A stretch of 38,941 nucleotides of DNA from SAR324 cluster bacterium. GTDB taxonomy: Bacteria; SAR324; NAC60-12. The translations under genes were made by a program, and so were the position numbers. Shown piece after piece: positions 9,582 through 17,047 of the stretch (positions are counted from its first letter, which is position 1; every line of letters starts with the position of its first letter). Under the pieces are notes generated by a model. That model was not told the DNA's origin. It saw only the letters and a program-made list of their open reading frames with translations, and made no database searches. The stretch is taken from positions 1-38,941 of the forward strand of contig JAKUUI010000016.1 in NCBI GenBank assembly GCA_022448485.1, given 5' to 3'.

Positions 9582-10441
9582 TCCGACACAAAGGCACACG
9601 TGGTTCTTCAGAGACGAAAGTAGTAAGCAGCATAAAGTCTCTGTTCTTCTATCTGTTTTCTCGTGAGTTCATTTTCCAAAGAGAAAACTCTTCCCGCTTT
9701 TTCCATATCCAGTTTATTAAGTTTCAGATTCTGGTTACAGGGTTACTCTGCTGCATCTTGGCTTCATCAGCAGCACGCGGCCAGGATGTTGGTAATTCTG
9801 AGGACGATGATCCGTTTATCGACCCGGATGCAGCAAGTGAAGTTCTTCAGCCTGCTGAACGAACAGAGTCTTCATGGGCCTACATGCTGGGAATCGGCTA
9901 TGGATTAAACCCAATTATTCTTCTTGCTCCTGCAGTAAGTGTTGGAATGTATTTGGATCCAGTTGTAATTGGTGTAGAAATTAGTGATTCCGAGCATCTT
10001 GGAATTTGGGAAAAGGAGCGTAGAGAAAATTTTGGAACCTCCAGGTTTAGTGGAGAAACACAGTTCGTGAAATGGTTTTTTGGAGACAACTTTTATCTGA
10101 CGACTGCAAGAGAGCACCGGACTTTAAAATTATGGAACCGTACCTATAATCGCACTGATCTAGGAAAAGCACTGTTTGATATGCATTATGACTTAACATT
10201 AGCCAGTTTGGGAGTGGGTTTGCTGCGTTTCAATAGTATTGGATTTTTAGCCATAGATATTATACGTTTTGGTTTTCCGCAGAAGCAGTCCGTTAAAATA
10301 GTTGAGCATTGGGAAACATGGAGCATTCTTTCCGGAACAAGAGAACCACTGGACAAAAATATCCGGGAACGGCAAGAAAATTGGGTAGACACATTGGATT
10401 CACCCACAGGCCTTTTTGCGACTTTTGGGTTCTATTTTTGA
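9578..10441 (+). CDS. Putative exported, outer-membrane barrel-like protein after actF (start uncertain)
   Basis: I do not recognise this family. The frame encodes a hydrophobic segment, FQILVTGLLCCILASSAARG, ending in a plausible signal-peptidase site before QDVGNSED. An acidic stretch follows, then alternating hydrophobic/aromatic strands and a C-terminal GLFATFGFYF ending in Phe, as in beta-barrel outer-membrane proteins. No ATG or GTG lies in frame between actF and the signal segment. The only standard start is TTG 9578-9580, whose last two bases are the first two of the actF TGA stop (TTGA). That gives 287 residues and a signal peptide with a long (~45-residue) n-region. A non-standard start nearer 9670-9710, or an assembly frameshift, is possible. 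Its last ten bases overlap the end of the convergent MFS gene. Confidence 0.6.
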   Translation: MIRHKGTRGSSETKVVSSIKSLFFYLFSREFIFQRENSSRFFHIQFIKFQILVTGLLCCILASSAARGQDVGNSEDDDPFIDPDAASEVLQPAERTESSWAYMLGIGYGLNPIILLAPAVSVGMYLDPVVIGVEISDSEHLGIWEKERRENFGTSRFSGETQFVKWFFGDNFYLTTAREHRTLKLWNRTYNRTDLGKALFDMHYDLTLASLGVGLLRFNSIGFLAIDIIRFGFPQKQSVKIVEHWETWSILSGTREPLDKNIRERQENWVDTLDSPTGLFATFGFYF

Positions 10442-11667
10442 AATGAAGAACGACTGTCTAGATCCACAGTTGAGAGTTCTTTTTTTTGAGCATAACCGAA
10501 GATATACCAGAGAAGAGCAATGGACGCCAGACCTAACAATGGAATCGAGCTTAAATTTACGGCCTCCCATCCCAGTGAGGTTTGCAATGTGCCTGCAAGC
10601 AATGATGAAATGGCAGCAACCCCAAAAACCAAAAAATCATTCACTCCCTGTACAATGGCTTTTTCTGCAGGATGATAGGTTTCTGTAACCATTGTTGTGC
10701 CGGCCACAAACATGAAATTCCAGCCCATTCCCAACAAGATCAATGCCGACCAATAATTAAGAACTTCTCTCCCAGAAATATTAATTCCAATACACAAAAT
10801 ATTTAGCAATATCCCCGTAAAAATAATGGGAACCGATCCAAAACGATGAATTAGAGAACCTGTAAAAACTGATGGAGCAAACATTCCTACTACATGCCAC
10901 TGAATAACGAAAGCCGCATCACTAAACGGATGCCCACTGCCTTCAGTCATAGCCAGCGGAGTAGCAGTCATTATCATCGCCATGACTCCATATCCCACCA
11001 TCGAAGACAGTGCAGCAACAATAAATTTTGGCTGGCTGAAAATTTCCTTCAAGGGACGTGTTTCTCCTTTTTGTTCTACAGCACTAGGCCGGGGAAGCCG
11101 CGTCCTCAGCAAAATTGAAAAAATCAAAAAATGGAATAAAATAACAAACAGATAACTTCCGGCAAACTGAGCATTCGGAATCAGATCTTTCGCCTTGGAT
11201 GCTACAGTCGGTCCAATAAAACCAGCAACGATTCCTCCGAACATAACTAAAGAAACAGCTTTTGTTCGAAACTCTTTAGTGGCTACATCTGCCGCAGCAA
11301 AGCGATAAAGTTGAGCAAAACCGCTCAAAATTCCCAGACAAAAAATACTCAGACAAAAGAAAGTAAAATTGAAGTAAATAATTGACAATGCAGCAGACAC
11401 TGCACCAATTGATCCGATTCCAGTACCAATCATGAAACCGTAGCGCCTTCCCACACGTTTCATCAGGAATGAAGCCGGAATCCCGGCCAGCATGGTGCCA
11501 ATCAAATGAAATGCAAGAGGTAATGTTGCCAAAGCTTTATTGTCGGCAATTTGAAAACCAACCAGTGGAGAAGCTGAAACCGTGAGGCTGCTGGTACTTC
11601 CTGTAAGTGCAAAACAAAGACTCAACAGCAAAATGGTTTTCAATAAATCAAATTCAGCTCTGGACAT
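10432..11667 (-). CDS. Major facilitator superfamily transporter
   Basis: A 411-residue protein with twelve predicted transmembrane helices in two six-helix halves. The loop between helices 2 and 3 carries the MFS signature-like LMKRVGRRYGFMIGTGIGS, and the central cytoplasmic loop is around residues 195-215. A second GSLIHRFGS loop marks the C-terminal half. The substrate cannot be told from sequence; it looks like an orphan drug/metabolite-type MFS permease. It is convergent with the exported protein after actF (10-base overlap) and divergent from the sohB-like gene. No good Shine-Dalgarno precedes ATG 11667. Confidence 0.85.
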   Translation of the reverse strand: MSRAEFDLLKTILLLSLCFALTGSTSSLTVSASPLVGFQIADNKALATLPLAFHLIGTMLAGIPASFLMKRVGRRYGFMIGTGIGSIGAVSAALSIIYFNFTFFCLSIFCLGILSGFAQLYRFAAADVATKEFRTKAVSLVMFGGIVAGFIGPTVASKAKDLIPNAQFAGSYLFVILFHFLIFSILLRTRLPRPSAVEQKGETRPLKEIFSQPKFIVAALSSMVGYGVMAMIMTATPLAMTEGSGHPFSDAAFVIQWHVVGMFAPSVFTGSLIHRFGSVPIIFTGILLNILCIGINISGREVLNYWSALILLGMGWNFMFVAGTTMVTETYHPAEKAIVQGVNDFLVFGVAAISSLLAGTLQTSLGWEAVNLSSIPLLGLASIALLWYIFGYAQKKELSTVDLDSRSSFQK

Positions 11668-11726
11668 GCATAAAAATAAAGAAATATGTTTAAATTAAAG
11701 AACGGTTATTCTAACATGATTCTATC

Positions 11727-11746
11727 CTTCCTCCAAGCTGGAGAAG
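11727..11746. promoter_or_regulatory. Inverted repeat between divergent MFS and sohB genes
   Basis: CTTCCTCCA / TGGAGAAG with a three-base centre forms a bulged inverted repeat in the 104-bp divergent intergenic region. It could be an operator or a chance hairpin; no regulator gene is adjacent. Confidence 0.25.
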
Positions 11747-11771
11747 ACTAACACTTCAAATAAAAAACAGC

Positions 11772-12908
11772 ATGAACGAATTTATTGAACAATACTGGTC
11801 GTTTTACAATGCAGGAGTAACTGTCTTTCTCTTTGCAGGTCTGGCATTGGTGGTCAAACTCCTTTTTTTTAAACGTAAGCGTCACAAAAAGGAGCCCCAC
11901 CTCGCATTTAAACATTGGAATCATCGCTTCGAAAATGATTTCGGACGCCTGGAAAAAGAGCTGCATGTTAAGCCATTTTTGCCTAAAGAAGCGACTAAGA
12001 TGTTAATGAAAGCCAGAAAAAAAGAAGACAAGGAAGAAAAAAGAAAAGACAAAGAAAAAAGTGCAGAAACCATAACTACAATCCGCGAAAAATTAAAAGG
12101 CGGCCTTAAAACTGAGGAAGTTTTAAAACAACATTCAAACTGCGTTTATGTGCTCACATTTATCGGCAGCATCATGGCTTCAGAAGTTGAGCAGCTTCGG
12201 GATCAAATTTCATTTCTCTTACAAGTAGCACAACCTGCGGACGAAATTGTTGTTCGCCTTACCAGTCCCGGAGGCGCAGTTCCTCAATACGGATTAGCGA
12301 GTTCTCAACTAGAGCGTCTTAAGCAGGCAGGATTGCGCTGCGTAGTCTGCGTGGACACTGTGGCGGCCAGCGGAGGATATATGATGGCGGCTGTTGCAGA
12401 CAAAATCATTGCTGCTCCATTTGCTATTATAGGATCCATTGGGGTTGTTGCCGGGATTCCCAACTTCCACCGTGTTTTGCAAAAGAATGAAGTGGACTAT
12501 CACCTCTTTACTGCAGGAAAATACAAACGCACTGTAACACCCTTTTCAGAAGTTACAGATGAAGGCAAACAAAAAATGCAGGACGACATTGTGGCCATTC
12601 ACGAGGCATTCAAGCGCCTGATTAAAGATGGACGGCCTGATGTTGACATAGAGAAAATTGCAACTGGTGAATATTGGCTTGCCTCACAGGCGAAAGAAAA
12701 GGGACTGGTCGATGAAATAATGACCAGCGACGACTATCTTTGCAGTAAACTTGATGATTGTGAAGTAATTGAAATCAAAACAGAATTTGAACAAAATCGC
12801 CTGGAAAAACTAATCGAAGGAGGGGTTTCCTTGTTCCGGCAATGGACCAGTTCCAGAATTCCTGGAGTTGGAGAAGAGCTGGATGATGTTCGTCAACGGT
12901 ACCAGTGA
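11772..12908 (+). CDS. sohB: SohB-like inner-membrane serine peptidase (family S49)
   Basis: A 378-residue member of the S49 signal-peptide-peptidase family, SohB type. It has one N-terminal transmembrane helix (residues ~12-33), then a highly charged Lys/Glu-rich linker (residues ~80-100), then the protease domain from about 120. The Ser/Lys dyad is visible: S200 in VAASGGYMM and K252 in GKYKRT, spaced 52 residues as in short SppA enzymes. LTSPGG and GSIGVVAG are family motifs. It probably degrades membrane peptides or damaged membrane proteins. The gene stands alone; the next gene is convergent. Shine-Dalgarno support is weak. Confidence 0.88.
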   Translation: MNEFIEQYWSFYNAGVTVFLFAGLALVVKLLFFKRKRHKKEPHLAFKHWNHRFENDFGRLEKELHVKPFLPKEATKMLMKARKKEDKEEKRKDKEKSAETITTIREKLKGGLKTEEVLKQHSNCVYVLTFIGSIMASEVEQLRDQISFLLQVAQPADEIVVRLTSPGGAVPQYGLASSQLERLKQAGLRCVVCVDTVAASGGYMMAAVADKIIAAPFAIIGSIGVVAGIPNFHRVLQKNEVDYHLFTAGKYKRTVTPFSEVTDEGKQKMQDDIVAIHEAFKRLIKDGRPDVDIEKIATGEYWLASQAKEKGLVDEIMTSDDYLCSKLDDCEVIEIKTEFEQNRLEKLIEGGVSLFRQWTSSRIPGVGEELDDVRQRYQ

Positions 12909-13000
12909 AAAGGCGAATATTAAAACTGGAAAAATGAAGACGGTCTGATCACTTGCCTTACTTTCACAATGTTTTAAAGCAAACAGCTTTCTGCCAAACA

Positions 13001-14671
13001 TTAAATTTCTCCAAGGAAATAACCGCATCCTGGTAATTTCATCTTATCATTTTTGATTGTACATCTGCGCATCAGAGCTTTGGGAGTGAGATCTTTCAAT
13101 GTTTTGTGCGGCAGGTTGATGTCATGATCTTCTGCAGAAAAATTGGCTGCAATCAGCAATGTTTCTTTTTCCAGTTTTCTTTCAAAAACATAACATTCAC
13201 CTTCAATCAGTACCTCTCGGAAATGCCCGCTATGTAGTGCAGGATGTGCTTTGCGAATTTTTAGCATTTCTCGCAGAACATTATAGCTGCTGTATGGATA
13301 AGCCAGTGCCTGATCAAGAGATAAATTATTTTTTGCCGGCAGCCAAGGTTTTGCCCCAGAATTGAAACCCTGGTTTGGTGCAGTGGAGTCCCAAGGAAAA
13401 GGAAGACGACATCCATCACGTCCCTTAATGTCAGGCCAGAAGCGAATACCCTGTGGATCCCTCACCTCGTCCTTTGAGATTGGATACTCCTCCATATCAA
13501 CTTCTTCACCATAATAAATAATCGGCGTGCCTCTTAAAGAGAGTAATAACAAGAGCATCATTTGCTGAAAGCCCTCACGCTCAGCAAAGCAATTGAAACG
13601 GGTTATCATGCGAGTACAGTCATGGTTGCTCAAAGACCAACACGGCCAACCATCTTCGATCATTTCCTCTGTAAAACGTACCACATGATCAAAGTACTCA
13701 GCATTCATCTCTTTACTTAACATCGCAAAGGTATATGCCATGTGCAATCCATCACCGTGCTTGACATAATCAGTCCCCAATTTAAGCGTAGTATCCAAGC
13801 CTGAGCCACTGCCGATTTCAGCAATCGAAGTTATGCTTGCTTTCTCATTAAAAATATTGCGCAGAAAGTGAATAAACTCCAGATTTTCAGGACGATCTTT
13901 AGAATATTTGGTAATGTACCCGCTTAGCGGATTTGCCTCTTGTCCGTCCTCCATAGGCAGAGAAACAGCAGGGCGTTTGGGATTATCGCGCAATTGTCGA
14001 TCATGGGCATAATAATTTGCTGTATCCAAACGAAACCCGTCTACACCGAGATTCATCCAGAATCGCACAACATCAGCCAGTGCTTCCCTTACCTCAGGAT
14101 TATACCAGTTCAAATCCGGTTGCTCAGGCAAAAAATTGTGTAAATAATATTGTTTTCTTTGCGGTTCATAAGTCCAGGCGGCACCGCCAAACACTGCGAG
14201 CCAGTTATTCGGCAGTGCTCCGTCTGGTTTGGGGTCAGCCCAAACGTACCAATCTGCTTTGGCGTTAATGCGATTTTTTCTGGATTCTTGAAACCATTTG
14301 TGTTGATCAGAAGAATGGTTCAAAACCAAATCCAAAATAATTTTGACTCCGCGCAGATGAGCCTCATTCACCAAACGATCAAAATCTTCCAATGTTCCGT
14401 AATCCGAATCAATATCGCAATATTCACTTACATCGTAGCCAAAATCCGCCTGTGGCGAAGGGAAAAAAGGTGATATCCAAATAGCATCAATTCCTAAACC
14501 TCCACCATTTCCGTCATTGAGATGATCTAATTTTTCGATAACGCCTTTCAAGTCTCCGATCCCATCGTTGTTTGAGTCGTAAAAGCTCCGTGGATAAATT
14601 TGGTAAATAACTGCAGATTTCCACCAGTCTTCATTGAGTGTCCCTTTAATGTAATTACCTGCATTACTCAT
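13001..14671 (-). CDS. aglA: Alpha-glucosidase, GH13 family (AglA-like)
   Basis: A 556-residue cytoplasmic GH13 enzyme of the oligo-1,6-glucosidase/alpha-glucosidase group. It lacks a signal peptide. It would hydrolyse alpha-glucosides such as maltose, sucrose or trehalose taken up by the neighbouring ABC transporter. Catalytic residues are recognisable: nucleophile D216 in DGFRLD, acid/base E285 in IAEIG, and D351 in SNHD. DLVLNHSS (residues 114-121) is conserved region I. Start ATG 14671 has an AAGAGA upstream and lies about 50 bases after the aglG stop, so it is the last gene of the aglEFGA operon. The substrate range is inferred from context and from the Sinorhizobium agl locus. Confidence 0.9.
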   Translation of the reverse strand: MSNAGNYIKGTLNEDWWKSAVIYQIYPRSFYDSNNDGIGDLKGVIEKLDHLNDGNGGGLGIDAIWISPFFPSPQADFGYDVSEYCDIDSDYGTLEDFDRLVNEAHLRGVKIILDLVLNHSSDQHKWFQESRKNRINAKADWYVWADPKPDGALPNNWLAVFGGAAWTYEPQRKQYYLHNFLPEQPDLNWYNPEVREALADVVRFWMNLGVDGFRLDTANYYAHDRQLRDNPKRPAVSLPMEDGQEANPLSGYITKYSKDRPENLEFIHFLRNIFNEKASITSIAEIGSGSGLDTTLKLGTDYVKHGDGLHMAYTFAMLSKEMNAEYFDHVVRFTEEMIEDGWPCWSLSNHDCTRMITRFNCFAEREGFQQMMLLLLLSLRGTPIIYYGEEVDMEEYPISKDEVRDPQGIRFWPDIKGRDGCRLPFPWDSTAPNQGFNSGAKPWLPAKNNLSLDQALAYPYSSYNVLREMLKIRKAHPALHSGHFREVLIEGECYVFERKLEKETLLIAANFSAEDHDINLPHKTLKDLTPKALMRRCTIKNDKMKLPGCGYFLGEI

Positions 14672-14722
14672 GTTTATCTCTTGAAAATGAAGTTATTAAT
14701 GACCAATTAGCATTTCATTGAA

Positions 14723-15874
14723 TCAGGCCTTCACAGAACCAGTTACCAGTCCACGGACGAAGTAACGCTGCAGAGTAAAGAACACAATCAGTGGTACAAT
14801 AATCGAAATGAAAGCACTGCTGGTTAAAATCTCCCAGTTATCACCGCGTGAACCCAACAGTTCCCTTAATTTTGAAGTCAGTACGATCTGGTTATCTTGT
14901 TTACCAAGGAAAACGAGTGCCACCAATAAATCGTTCCAAACCCACAAAAATTGAAAAATACAAAATGAAGCCAAGGCAGGAACTGATAACGGAAGAACCA
15001 GTCTGGTAAAAATCTGGAAATGCGTTGCCCCGTCAATACGGGCAGATTCTATGATCTCTCGGGGCAGACTTCCCATATAATTACGCAGAAGATAAATTGC
15101 CAGCGGCAAACCAAATCCGGTGTGTGCCAGCCAGATCCCTGGATACGATTTAGCCACTACGCCAAAATAGTTTCCAATTTCATTGTACATGCTCAACAGC
15201 GGAATCAAGGACATCTGTAGAGGTACAACCAGCAACCCAACAACACTAACAAAAAGAAACCGCCGCCAGGGAAACTCCATCCAGGCAAACGCGTAAGCAG
15301 CAAAAGAGGCTATCATTATAGGAATGACAGTAGCCGGAATCGTTACTCTCAGCGTATTGATGAATGATTGTCCAACACCCTCTGAAGATAATACTTCACG
15401 ATAATTGTCTAATGAAAAAGTGGGGGGAACTTTGGCAACATAAAAAATCCGTTTACCTCGTTTATGTTTGAAAGGAACATTAGAGACCCATTCGTAGTCA
15501 CCGCTTTCCTGCAGAGTAAAAAGACTGCTGTCTTTGAATTTTACGGTATCTCCAGCTTCATGGGCAGTCAGATTACGATAATTTGTACTGAAGGTTTGGA
15601 TTTTTTTACCTCCTGGTTCAAGCAAGTTTCCGGCAATGACATATTTTCCATTACGTTCGACCTGATCTTCCTGGATTCCAGTTCTCCTGAATTCGCTCCT
15701 TTCTGCAGTAGAAAGTGCGGTCCACCATCCTGTAAGTGCCAGCTGATCCTTGTCACGGAATGAACTCACAAACAGACCTATTGTTGGCAATATCCAAAGC
15801 AGCACCAAAATCAGCAGTCCCATTGAGTTAATTATCCGCCCAAAAGAAAATGATTTGCGTTTCATAGGACTCAT
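14723..15874 (-). CDS. aglG: Alpha-glucoside ABC transporter permease AglG
   Basis: A 383-residue MalG-type permease. One N-terminal helix (~15-35) is followed by a long periplasmic loop (~36-150), which is characteristic of AglG, and then five transmembrane helices. The EAA loop that contacts the ATPase is REIIESARIDGATHFQIF. Start ATG 15872-15874 overlaps the aglF stop (ATGA) and has GAGGAG just upstream. An in-frame ATG at 15913 would sit inside aglF and is less likely. It forms the channel with AglF and should be energised by the AglK-like ATPase encoded on the other strand. Confidence 0.9.
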   Translation of the reverse strand: MSPMKRKSFSFGRIINSMGLLILVLLWILPTIGLFVSSFRDKDQLALTGWWTALSTAERSEFRRTGIQEDQVERNGKYVIAGNLLEPGGKKIQTFSTNYRNLTAHEAGDTVKFKDSSLFTLQESGDYEWVSNVPFKHKRGKRIFYVAKVPPTFSLDNYREVLSSEGVGQSFINTLRVTIPATVIPIMIASFAAYAFAWMEFPWRRFLFVSVVGLLVVPLQMSLIPLLSMYNEIGNYFGVVAKSYPGIWLAHTGFGLPLAIYLLRNYMGSLPREIIESARIDGATHFQIFTRLVLPLSVPALASFCIFQFLWVWNDLLVALVFLGKQDNQIVLTSKLRELLGSRGDNWEILTSSAFISIIVPLIVFFTLQRYFVRGLVTGSVKA

Positions 15875-16875
15875 CGTGACTCCTCTTCTTTCCGGAAGTT
15901 CTCGATATTCCATATCATAATCGGAATTACCGCTATCATTATCATCAGTGCAATCACACTTCCCCGTCCGGAATCTCCACCGCCCCGGAACATCCAGTCA
16001 AACATCAGGTTTGCCAAAACTTCTGTGCCCCACTGCCCATTGGTCATGGCAAGCACAATGTCAAATATTTTAAGGACAATTATCGTTATTGTGGTCCAAA
16101 CAACCAAGATGGTTCCTATAATTTGGGGAATCATTATTTTGAAAAAAATTTGAATTTCGCTGGCTCCATCAATGCGTGCAGCTTCCAACGTTTCTTCCGG
16201 AATGCTGCGTAGCGCTGCACTGAAAATCACCATCGCAAAGCCAGTTTGAATCCAGACCAAGATCACCATCAAGAAAAAATTATTCCAGAAAGGAAGTGTT
16301 ATCCATGCTTGTGGTTCACCACCTAATAACATTACGAATGCATTCAAACTTCCGATTTGGTCGGCATCCGGACCTCGGAAATCATAAACAAACTTCCAAA
16401 TCACGCTGGCTCCAACAAATGAGATGGCCATCGGCATAAATATTAAGGACTTGGCAAGCGTACCCCATGAAACTTTATCTGCAAGTACTGCCACTACCAA
16501 CCCAAAAACTACACTCAAGGTTGGTACAAACACCAGCCACAGGAGATTGTTCAAAACCGCATGCAGGAATTCAGGATTTTCAAAGGCCCATATGTAATTT
16601 TTAAGACCTACAAAATCAAAGCCTCCAAAGTTAAAAAAACTCAAACGGATGGTTTCACAAACCGGATAAACAAGATAAACGCTGAGCAGGACCAAAGCCG
16701 GAGTCAAAAACAACCAGGGCTGAATTGCTCTTCTCCATCGATCTTTACTGTGGGAAAAACCATCTGTATCAGGGAAAATCTGCTCCAGCATAAAATTGGT
16801 GCCTGCGAAATAGAGCACGCAAACTCCAATACCTAAAACAACAGCATATAATGCATCCAAGAGTTGTTCTAACAT
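15871..16875 (-). CDS. aglF: Alpha-glucoside ABC transporter permease AglF
   Basis: A 334-residue MalF-type permease. An N-terminal helix (~8-28) and a hydrophilic stretch come first. Then come six core helices starting at WLFLTPALVLLSVYLVYPV, with the EAA loop EETLEAARIDGASEIQIF near residue 220. Translationally coupled to aglG. Its ATG at 16873-16875 lacks a Shine-Dalgarno; a pyrimidine-rich tract (sense strand, 16885-16906) lies ahead of it instead. A 112-nt structured element separates it from aglE upstream. Confidence 0.9.
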   Translation of the reverse strand: MLEQLLDALYAVVLGIGVCVLYFAGTNFMLEQIFPDTDGFSHSKDRWRRAIQPWLFLTPALVLLSVYLVYPVCETIRLSFFNFGGFDFVGLKNYIWAFENPEFLHAVLNNLLWLVFVPTLSVVFGLVVAVLADKVSWGTLAKSLIFMPMAISFVGASVIWKFVYDFRGPDADQIGSLNAFVMLLGGEPQAWITLPFWNNFFLMVILVWIQTGFAMVIFSAALRSIPEETLEAARIDGASEIQIFFKIMIPQIIGTILVVWTTITIIVLKIFDIVLAMTNGQWGTEVLANLMFDWMFRGGGDSGRGSVIALMIMIAVIPIMIWNIENFRKEEESR

Positions 16876-16921
16876 AACGGATTTTTTGGGAGAGGGAGGG
16901 GGGTGTTAACAAGGACTCGAA

Positions 16922-17033
16922 TCGGCAGGGCCGCCTTACATGGCGGAAACTAGGCTCTTTTCATGCTGCCTTTCACAAGGCTACACACAGGCATAATCCC
17001 ACTTTTGGCCGACACGTTGGTCAGCCCTACCGA
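16922..17033 (-). repeat. Hairpin-rich element with imperfect terminal inverted repeats, aglE-aglF intergenic (REP/MITE-like)
   Basis: In agl-sense orientation the ends TCGGTAGGGCTG and CGGCCCTGCCGA can pair over 12 contiguous positions, two of them G-U. Inside are a GCCTT-GTGA-AAGGC hairpin (16968-16981) with a GNRA-type loop, a GGCTGAC/GTCGGCC hairpin (17007-17026), and CCGCC/GGCGG (16931-16946). The outer helix and the two end hairpins compete. Only one copy is visible here, so whether it is a dispersed repeat, a MITE or a cis-acting RNA is open. Its position resembles the REP cluster between malE and malF in E. coli, which protects upstream binding-protein mRNA. Confidence 0.5.
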
Positions 17034-17047
17034 AAATTTTGGATCCC

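Noticed and set aside
9663-9908. GTG-started + strand frame across the signal-peptide region after actF
   Set aside because: It reads through the other frame of the exported protein, has no Shine-Dalgarno, and lacks any coherent domain; kept only as a possible sign of a frameshift.
10416-10688. 90-residue + strand frame inside the MFS gene
   Set aside because: Antisense to a clear MFS coding region and without recognisable features.
12909-13000. Terminator between convergent sohB and aglA genes
   Set aside because: Only a 5-bp AAAGC/GCTTT stem without a T-run was seen.
16888-16905. G-run cluster on the + strand as a G-quadruplex
   Set aside because: Only two separate GGG runs plus one G6 run; the last two tracts have no loop base between them, so it is not a canonical motif.
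16913-16923. T-loop-like GATTCGAGTCC on the - strand, suggesting a tRNA next to the structured element
   Set aside because: The flanking five bases do not pair as a T stem, and no anticodon arm or acceptor stem fits.
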